Shown one piece after another: positions 59,173 through 64,000 of a stretch of 64,000 nt of DNA. Both the position numbers and the translations under genes were made by a program. The notes below the pieces were generated by a model. That model had not been told where the DNA came from and searched no databases. It was given only the letters and a program-made list of their open reading frames with translations. How positions within the stretch are numbered: the stretch's first letter is position 1; each line of letters begins with the position of its first letter. The DNA is from Allolucifera butyrica (GTDB lineage: Bacteria; Bacillota; Negativicutes; Sporomusales; UPPP01), in the NCBI RefSeq assembly GCF_900476375.1, contig NZ_UPPP01000133.1:100736-164735 (forward strand), read 5' to 3'.

Positions 59173-59940
59173 TTATTCAATATAGTCAAATAGCAGCAGA
59201 CTTAATAGGGCAATCCCTAAGCCAAATCCAATCAAAAAATCAGCCAGGTCAACCTTTTGAGAAAAATAATCCGGCGCAGCCGCAGTCTCGTCATAGCCAC
59301 GGGATAACATCGCTTTATAAATGCGAATACTCCGCTCTAACGCTTTGATCAATACGTTGCCGGCGATAACTCCCGTGTCCTGAATCTGCCGGAACCAGGA
59401 ACGGTCTCCAACACCGCGGCTTAATTGGGCCCGACGGGTAGCTTCCGCCGTTTCTTTTAGCAGAAATACATAGCGATAAATCATTTCCGCCAAATCAATG
59501 ATTATACCCGGAATCTTTAGCATACGCAATGTTGCCAGGATCTCCGCCATGGGAGTACTTAATGATAAAATGGTTGCCGTCGATACAGCCGTCAGGATAC
59601 GTAAAAAAATCAGAAACCCCGTATCTAATCCCTCTTGATAGAGAGGAAAACTCAGATTCAATATGGTAATTACGCCAATTACCTTGTGTCCCTGCGTAAA
59701 AAGCAAATCGAGAAAGACTAACCAGGCAATGCCAAAAGGCAATACCATTCTGCGGAAAAGAATGTTCCATGAAAAGGGCATACCCGCATATAGGATGATT
59801 GTTACGAATAGCTGGCCGGCCACTAAATACCAGTGCCGCAGTAAAACCGAGACAAAAATAGCCGCCAGCAAAATACAGGTCTTTACTCTTCCATCAATAC
59901 GGTGAATTGAAGGAGGATTCCCGGCTATATCCAAATTCAT
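59173..59940 (-). CDS. cbiQ: Cobalt ECF transporter transmembrane component
   Basis: 255 residues, five to six membrane segments, with the ECF-T coupling helices containing RRAQLSRGVGD and YKAMLSRGYDE (the two Ala-Arg-Gly type motifs contacting the ATPases). ATG at 59940 lies right behind the cbiN stop and an AGAAGGAT site; the frame extends to 59985 inside cbiN. Part of the CbiMNQO complex. Confidence 0.9.
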   Translation of the reverse strand: MNLDIAGNPPSIHRIDGRVKTCILLAAIFVSVLLRHWYLVAGQLFVTIILYAGMPFSWNILFRRMVLPFGIAWLVFLDLLFTQGHKVIGVITILNLSFPLYQEGLDTGFLIFLRILTAVSTATILSLSTPMAEILATLRMLKIPGIIIDLAEMIYRYVFLLKETAEATRRAQLSRGVGDRSWFRQIQDTGVIAGNVLIKALERSIRIYKAMLSRGYDETAAAPDYFSQKVDLADFLIGFGLGIALLSLLLFDYIE

Positions 59941-59945
59941 ATTAT

Positions 59946-60263
59946 TCAATCCTTCTGTTCCGCTTTTTCCGAAAGTTTTCGCCAATTGTAGCCAATTATT
60001 AACCCGGCAAAAAGATTGGCAACGGAAAAGGCGCTGACCTCGGAATCGCCTGGCAATTCAATAAACGGATGATGTTCTTGCTGCGTGGTCCGGGAAGCCA
60101 TGTCATTAACCAGGCCGTCTGTTCCCTCCCCTTTCATTCCCGACAGATTCATATAATAAGCAGAGCCGTAAATGAAAAATAACAGGACAAACATTACGAT
60201 CAACATATTTCGCGTAAAGCTATCGAACCAAGCGACCTTTTTTTTCGTTTCCATAATCTTCAC
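59946..60263 (-). CDS. cbiN: CbiN-like small membrane component (PDGLE-type)
   Basis: 105 residues, two membrane segments (about 18-37 and 82-98) and an external loop with GTDGL, a variant of the PDGLE motif found in NikN/CbiN-type accessory proteins. It lies between cbiM and cbiQ with spacing of five bases on each side. Such subunits assist metal loading into CbiM. The motif variation from PDGLE leaves some doubt whether the ion is cobalt only; the cobalamin riboswitch favours cobalt. Confidence 0.8.
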   Translation of the reverse strand: MKIMETKKKVAWFDSFTRNMLIVMFVLLFFIYGSAYYMNLSGMKGEGTDGLVNDMASRTTQQEHHPFIELPGDSEVSAFSVANLFAGLIIGYNWRKLSEKAEQKD

Positions 60264-60268
60264 CTACA

Positions 60269-60958
60269 TTATAATTTTTTCGTATCGCCTTGCTTTATAT
60301 TCCCGGCGGAAACAAAAGCAGGCAGCAAATCCGGACGCCGAGTGATAATAGCCTTAAGAACCGTGGCGGTAAAGATGGATTCCGCGATCGCTATCGGGAC
60401 CTGCGTAGGGGCATAGCCGAGGAAAAATATCATCCATTGACTCGTTAACGAATGATTTCCGTGTAGGCTCTGCGCCAATTCAAATGCGGAGACCAGATAG
60501 GTAACGAGGTCCCCGACAAAGCCTGCCACACCGGCGGCTAACCAAATCGGCGCATGGCCCGCCCGTAACGCCTTCCAGCAAAAATAGCCGGAGAACGCAC
60601 CCGCAATCCCCATGGAAACATCGTTGGCGCCAATTGTGGTGATTCCGCCATGACCTAAAAAGATGGCCTGAAAAAACAAGACAATCGCTGAAATTACGGC
60701 TGTCGCAAAGGGACCGACGAGAATGGCGGCGAGGGCGGTCCCAGTGGGATGAGAACAAGAACCCGTCACCGGAACCGGAAAATGGAGCGCGGAAATAACA
60801 AAAACAGCTACCCCGACCATAGCTAAAAAGGGCTTGTACGCGAGATTCTCCATAACCCGTCTTTTTATCTCTTTTATCCCGGGAATAATAAATACAACCA
60901 TTACCATATACCAGAATCCCCAGGCCTTGGGCTGTAGAATACCGTCTTCAATATGCAT
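60269..60958 (-). CDS. cbiM: Cobalt ECF transporter substrate-capture subunit
   Basis: 229 residues, six to seven membrane segments, with the invariant N-terminus MHIEDGIL whose amino group and His2 coordinate Co2+, and the internal loop CSHPTGTALAAILVGP. First gene of cbiMNQO, behind a cobalamin riboswitch with terminator, so expression falls when B12 is sufficient. ATG preceded by GGAGG. Confidence 0.92.
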   Translation of the reverse strand: MHIEDGILQPKAWGFWYMVMVVFIIPGIKEIKRRVMENLAYKPFLAMVGVAVFVISALHFPVPVTGSCSHPTGTALAAILVGPFATAVISAIVLFFQAIFLGHGGITTIGANDVSMGIAGAFSGYFCWKALRAGHAPIWLAAGVAGFVGDLVTYLVSAFELAQSLHGNHSLTSQWMIFFLGYAPTQVPIAIAESIFTATVLKAIITRRPDLLPAFVSAGNIKQGDTKKL

Positions 60959-60991
60959 AAATTAGCCTCCAAAATACATTTAAAATTCCAT

Positions 60992-61025
60992 AAAAAAATC
61001 TCTACCACTTCGTGATAGAGATTTT
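60992..61025 (-). terminator. Terminator of the cobalamin riboswitch
   Basis: On the minus strand AAAATCTCTATCAC-GAA-GTGGTAGAGATTTT followed by T3 more; intrinsic terminator between aptamer and cbiM. Confidence 0.85.
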
Positions 61026-61069
61026 ATATTGCATCCATACAAAATCCCCTCCCCATCGCTCGTAGGTAA

Positions 61070-61252
61070 AACGGTGATTATAAAATAGGCAGTTCTTCTG
61101 ACTTAGGATCATAGCATTCCTGCGCCTTCCCAAAACCATAGTTCCAGTGACATAAATGCAGGTTTACTCCCCTTTACAGCGGCGGGACCGTGTTGGCTTC
61201 GCACCAACTTCCCTATTAAGCCCGTAGGCACCTATCCTCACGTTCTTCAATT
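61070..61252 (-). promoter_or_regulatory. Cobalamin (AdoCbl) riboswitch
   Basis: On the minus strand the conserved landmarks appear in order: GGTGCC with TTAATAGGGAA, GGTGCGAA, the box CCCGCCGCTGTAA, CACTGG, GGGAAGGCGC, and AGGAATGCTATGATCC...AAGTCAGAAGAACTGCC. It precedes the terminator and the cobalt transporter operon. Confidence 0.95.
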
Positions 61253-61261
61253 GTCAATTTT

Positions 61262-61289
61262 AGTATACTAGCCTGGTTTTAATTGTCAA
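61262..61289 (-). promoter_or_regulatory. Promoter of the cobalamin riboswitch and cbi operon
   Basis: On the minus strand TTGACA (61289-61284), 16-base spacer, TATACT (61267-61262), a near-consensus pair just upstream of the riboswitch. Confidence 0.75.
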
Positions 61290-61383
61290 GCACATTTCAA
61301 ATCTCGCTATAAGTTTTTATTTAGAAAACGGTGTCATCCTCCACCGCTTCATCATACAATATGGTAAAAGAAACTTACTTTCC

Positions 61384-61485
61384 ATAAAGGGGAGTAGCTA
61401 ACGGGGGTTTCTCCCGTAAGTAGAATCGACATACTGGCGAAAGCCCGGTTCTACTGGCAGCCGTTCTGCTTTAGCGAGACCTTTA
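61384..61485 (+). promoter_or_regulatory. Orphan yybP-ykoY (manganese) riboswitch on the strand opposite mntH
   Basis: The plus strand carries ATAAAGGGGAGTAGC at one end and GCGAGACCTTTAT at the other, which pair as P1, with internal hairpins (ACGGGGG..., ACTGGCGAAAGCCCGGTT) and the conserved ACATACTGG. These are yybP-ykoY features; the class binds Mn2+ and usually switches genes on. Downstream on the plus strand there is no gene until mntR at 63193, and the transcript would run antisense into mntH. Confidence 0.85.
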
Positions 61486-61524
61486 TTTCCACCTGTTTTT
61501 CGGCTGGGAATAGAGGTCTCTTTC
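61476..61524 (+). terminator. Expression-platform terminator of the Mn2+ riboswitch
   Basis: GAGACCTTTATTTCC (61476-61490) pairs with GGGAATAGAGGTCTC (61506-61520), followed by TTTCGTT. The left arm is part of P1, so Mn2+-stabilised P1 would prevent termination. Confidence 0.75.
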
Positions 61525-61561
61525 GTTATCAAGAAAGACCTTAAGGGTCTTTGCTGTCCCA

Positions 61562-61617
61562 CAAAAAAATTTCGCAAGCTCTGTCGATAGACTGTTACTA
61601 TCTAAGACCTTGCGAAA
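61562..61617 (-). terminator. Terminator of mntH
   Basis: On the minus strand TTTCGCAAG and CTTGCGAAA close a hairpin with inner GATAG/CTATC pairing, followed by T7, 21 bases after the mntH stop. Confidence 0.85.
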
Positions 61618-61637
61618 CTACAAATGAAAAGGAATGA

Positions 61638-62921
61638 TCAGGCTTGCCCGGTAAAAGTCAGGTACAACAAAACTACATTCAGCGCCACAATTATGCCCAC
61701 GATCCCCCAACCGAACCAATTCGTCAATCTGCTATTTTTAAATCTTCCCATAATGTCTGCTTTATTCGTCAGAACCATCAATGGGATAATAGCCGCCGGC
61801 AGAGCAAAACTTAACATAACCTGACTATAAACCAGCGCTTCCATCGGATCCATACCCGACATCAAAATTGCTAGCGCCGGAACCATCGTCACCAGGCGGC
61901 GAATGGTAAGCGGAATGTCAAAACCCAGAAAACCCTTCAGAATCACTTCCCCGGACATTGTTCCCACCGTAGAAGAAGATAAGCCGGACGCCAGCAGCGC
62001 CAGCCCAAAGGCTCCCGCTGCCATATTTCCCATCAAGGGTTGCAAGGTCATATAGGCTTTCTCAATGCCATCCACATCGATCCCGTTGCCGTTAAAAACG
62101 GCAGCCGAAACCACTACCATGGCGGCGTTGATCACAAAGGCAATATTCATGGCAATAAAAACTTCCCACTTAGCCATTTTGAAATGATGTTTGCAGTCTT
62201 CCAGGGATTCGGTCCGTCTTGGCTGAACAAGTTGGGAATGCAGATAAATAACATGGGGCATCACCGTTGCGCCCAACATGCCGACCGCAACCAGAATGCT
62301 ATTCGAATTAAGCATTGGCACCGCAGTATGATAGACGACTGCACTCCAGTCCGGGTTGGATATAAACATCTCCCAAACGTAGGCAATGCTGATTACCGCC
62401 ACTAAAACAGTGATAATCCGCTCAACAATTTGCTGTCCGTATTTCTGCATATAACAGATAACAAACGTAATGACCCCTGTTAATGCAGCCGACCACATTA
62501 ACGGAATCCCGAATAAGAGATTAAATCCCAATACTCCCCCCAGAAACTCGGCAAGGTCGGTAGCCATAGCCGCCACTGTGGCTATCGACCAAAATACCCA
62601 GTTCACTGGCCGGGAAAATATCCGGCCGCAATGCTCCGGCAGGTTGACTCCCGTGGCAATTCCCAGTTTTGCCGATAACGTTTGCACGAAGATTGCCATA
62701 ATATTGCTCCAAAGAATAACCCAAAGAAGATCGTAAGCGAATTGTGATCCACCGGAAATATTGGTGCCAAAGTTCCCCGGGTCCATATAAGCGACACTTA
62801 CGACAAACGCCGGGCCTAAATACTTTAGCAGCCCCTTTGCCTTTTCTTTGGTTTCACCGGCTTCACCCGGTATTGCCGGCGCCAGCACCGATACATTGGA
62901 TAAAACTTGTTCTTCTCTCAT
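61638..62921 (-). CDS. mntH: MntH, Nramp manganese transporter
   Basis: 427 residues, 11 membrane segments, H+-coupled Mn2+ import. The canonical metal-site motifs are intact: DPGN at 47-50 in helix 1 and MPH at 221-223 in helix 6. It is divergent from the MntR-like gene. An Mn2+ riboswitch on the opposite strand points into its 3' end. Compare the Nramp at 27454-28770, where both motifs are altered. Confidence 0.93.
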   Translation of the reverse strand: MREEQVLSNVSVLAPAIPGEAGETKEKAKGLLKYLGPAFVVSVAYMDPGNFGTNISGGSQFAYDLLWVILWSNIMAIFVQTLSAKLGIATGVNLPEHCGRIFSRPVNWVFWSIATVAAMATDLAEFLGGVLGFNLLFGIPLMWSAALTGVITFVICYMQKYGQQIVERIITVLVAVISIAYVWEMFISNPDWSAVVYHTAVPMLNSNSILVAVGMLGATVMPHVIYLHSQLVQPRRTESLEDCKHHFKMAKWEVFIAMNIAFVINAAMVVVSAAVFNGNGIDVDGIEKAYMTLQPLMGNMAAGAFGLALLASGLSSSTVGTMSGEVILKGFLGFDIPLTIRRLVTMVPALAILMSGMDPMEALVYSQVMLSFALPAAIIPLMVLTNKADIMGRFKNSRLTNWFGWGIVGIIVALNVVLLYLTFTGQA

Positions 62922-63067
62922 GTATAGCCACTCCCTTGTGCAATTCTGTGGATGTTAGTCACAGCTAAGATACAATATGTAGAATTTTAAATAATGGTAC
63001 TTTGTACAAAAAACTTAATTATATGTTGAGACTCATATAGTTATGACAGAATTTTAATCTTAATAGT

Positions 63068-63103
63068 AAAAGACCACTAAAAAATTTATTTTAGTGGTCT
63101 TTT
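63068..63103. repeat. Perfect 15-bp inverted repeat between divergent mntH and mntR
   Basis: AAAAGACCACTAAAA (63068-63082) and its exact complement (63089-63103) enclose a 6-base loop, with T/A tails on both strands, about 90 bases before mntR. It looks like an intrinsic terminator although no gene ends here, so it may be a leader attenuator or an insulator. Confidence 0.6.
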
Positions 63104-63192
63104 AAATGGTAAGCGGCTATATCTTATCTATAAGTCAGCTAATAAATTAATTTTCCGAACGGTTAATATTTTACATAAGGAGGGGAGAATCT

Positions 63193-63618
63193 ATGTTATC
63201 ACCCAGTTTAGAAGACTATTTGGAAGAAATTTATCGTTTTCTTTTACAAAAAAGCACGGTGAGGGTTACTGATATAGGCCGCAAGCTTAATGTAGCAGTC
63301 CCCTCGGTTACAAGGGCGCTCGGAAAACTGAAAGCTCAAAATTATATCATATATCAACCGTACGAACAAATTAGCCTTACCGAAAAGGGCAAAGAATTAG
63401 GCAAATTCTTAGTTAACCGCAATCAGATAATACAGGATTTCTTAACGCTGCTTGGAGTCGCCTGCAACGTAGCGGCGGAAGCAGAAGCAATTGAACATTA
63501 TCTTTCCGTATCCACGATTGAAACTTTTCATCGTTTGGCAGATTTTTTAAGGGAAAATCCTGACTTGTATATAAAATTGCAAACTTATTTAAAAAAAGAA
63601 CCGGCTGATAAGCAATAA
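63193..63618 (+). CDS. mntR: MntR-like manganese-dependent transcriptional regulator
   Basis: 141 residues of the DtxR/MntR family: winged helix (SLEDYLEEIYRFLLQK, VRVTDIGRKLNVAVPSVTRALGKL) and a dimerisation domain with typical metal ligands Glu/His (AEAEAIEHYLS near 95-105). ATG behind AGGAGGGG. It probably represses the divergent mntH when Mn2+ is plentiful, parallel to the RNA-based Mn2+ sensing at the 3' side of mntH. It ends 32 bases before an IS3-type element. Confidence 0.88.
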   Translation: MLSPSLEDYLEEIYRFLLQKSTVRVTDIGRKLNVAVPSVTRALGKLKAQNYIIYQPYEQISLTEKGKELGKFLVNRNQIIQDFLTLLGVACNVAAEAEAIEHYLSVSTIETFHRLADFLRENPDLYIKLQTYLKKEPADKQ

Positions 63619-63649
63619 GAAAAAGAACAACCACCCTTGGAAGGTAAAG

Positions 63650-64000
63650 TGCCCCCTGTCAAGTAGACAGTAAAAAAACAAAAATTTTTATGATGCCAAC
63701 TGAATTATGGTTGGCATCATTGTTTATGCAGCTGTACTCAAAAGATACTGTCTGTACTCTAGCGGAGCCATACAGTTCAGTCGCTTTTGATAACGATGGT
63801 TATTGTAGTACGATATGTATTCACTGATTGCATCTTCCAACTCATCGTATGAACGGAACTTTTTTAGATAATACATCTCTGATTTCATCATTCCCCAGAA
63901 TGCTTCCATGGGACCGTTGTCTATGCATCTTGAAACCCTGGACATGCTTTGTGTCATCTCTGCATCAACAAGCTTTTTATGAAAAGTCTTACTTGTATAC
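63650..64000 (-). mobile_element. IS3-family insertion sequence (end, continues outside window)
   Basis: The boundary near 63650 begins TGCCCCCTGTCAAGTAGACAG, the type of terminal repeat seen in IS3/IS150-group elements. A hairpin GATGCCAAC/GTTGGCATC (63692-63720) ends the transposase transcript. The other end and any target duplication lie beyond the window. Confidence 0.75.
63724..64000 (-). CDS. IS3-family transposase OrfB, C-terminal part
   Basis: The frame stays open to the window edge (upstream of the ATG at 63957 it reads TFHKKLVDAEM). It holds the DDE-core end of IS3 OrfB: SMSRVSRCIDNGPMEAFWGMMKSEMY, with the catalytic Glu after the DN pair, and the YYNNHRYQKRLNCMAPLEYR tail. It is the C-terminal part only; the rest is outside. 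Confidence 0.85.
   Translation of the reverse strand, partial: YTSKTFHKKLVDAEMTQSMSRVSRCIDNGPMEAFWGMMKSEMYYLKKFRSYDELEDAISEYISYYNNHRYQKRLNCMAPLEYRQYLLSTAA

Noticed and set aside
61624..61824. Plus-strand open frame just after the Mn2+ riboswitch
   Set aside because: It lacks a ribosome site, overlaps mntH antisense, and its sequence follows mntH codon structure, so it is a shadow and not the riboswitch's gene.
1..64000. CRISPR arrays, prophage and tRNA or rRNA genes
   Set aside because: No regularly spaced direct repeats, phage structural genes or cloverleaf/rRNA signatures were seen; the repeated leader motifs at 33-45 kb are fluoride aptamers, not CRISPR repeats.

Overview
The window looks like a chromosomal segment of an anaerobic, spore-former-type Firmicute, most likely one of the diderm Negativicutes (Sporomusaceae-like). 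This placement is inferred from gene content: a LarA-like racemase, a GGGtGRT/NifU-like pair, DUF134-Mrp, an LCP protein, CbiMNQO, and several Firmicute-type riboswitches with intrinsic terminators. No rRNA or tRNA gene was seen. The only mobile element is an IS3-family end at the right edge.

Layout. 1-6.6 kb: a LarA-like racemase (partial) with a near-perfect sigma-54 promoter, a divergent PrpR-type sigma-54 activator with two matching upstream repeats, and a three-subunit xanthine-dehydrogenase-type molybdenum hydroxylase. 6.9-13.3 kb: YjbQ, ResB/ResC cytochrome c assembly, an unusual NorCB nitric oxide reductase, and a membrane-anchored FMN glutamate-synthase-like protein. 13.3-22.7 kb: a structured intergenic region and housekeeping genes (M16 peptidase, P-loop kinase, DEAD-box helicase, polysaccharide deacetylase, DUF3783, LCP protein, XRE-DUF1232 protein). 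23-31.5 kb: an M-box (Mg2+) riboswitch controlling a two-gene ABC transporter with no binding protein, an Nramp of the magnesium-transporter subtype, and DUF134/Mrp-NifX/DUF364. 31.5-50.3 kb: a fluoride-responsive island. 50.3-58.1 kb: chemoreceptor, proline-rich exported protein, GNAT/cyclic-nucleotide-domain protein, histidine kinase, AraC-type response regulator, DsbA-like protein. 58.3-64 kb: cobalamin-riboswitch cbiMNQO, mntH and mntR with an orphan Mn2+ (yybP-ykoY) riboswitch on the strand opposite mntH, then the IS3 end.

The most interesting system is the fluoride island. Six crcB-type (fluoride) aptamers, each followed by an intrinsic terminator, sit in front of four transcription units: (i) three in tandem before a nine-gene operon encoding an energy-converting-hydrogenase-related (Ehr) membrane complex, a 72-aa membrane protein, DUF190 and the CrcB/Fluc fluoride channel; (ii) one before the NifU-like scaffold and GGGtGRT protein; (iii) one before a PH-like protein of unknown function and a dynamin-like GTPase; (iv) one, divergent, before two MutS-family ATPases and a second dynamin-like GTPase. 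The Ehr large subunit has lost all four cysteine ligands of the NiFe site while its small subunit keeps all FeS cysteines, so the complex cannot be a conventional hydrogenase. A working model is that fluoride switches on F- export (CrcB) together with a redox- or ion-coupled membrane complex, FeS maintenance, and membrane or nucleic-acid remodelling ATPases.

Second-tier observations are the Mn2+ riboswitch that would drive RNA antisense to mntH, the M-box-controlled ABC transporter (a candidate Mg2+ importer), and the NorBC pair lacking two residues expected for catalysis or heme ligation.
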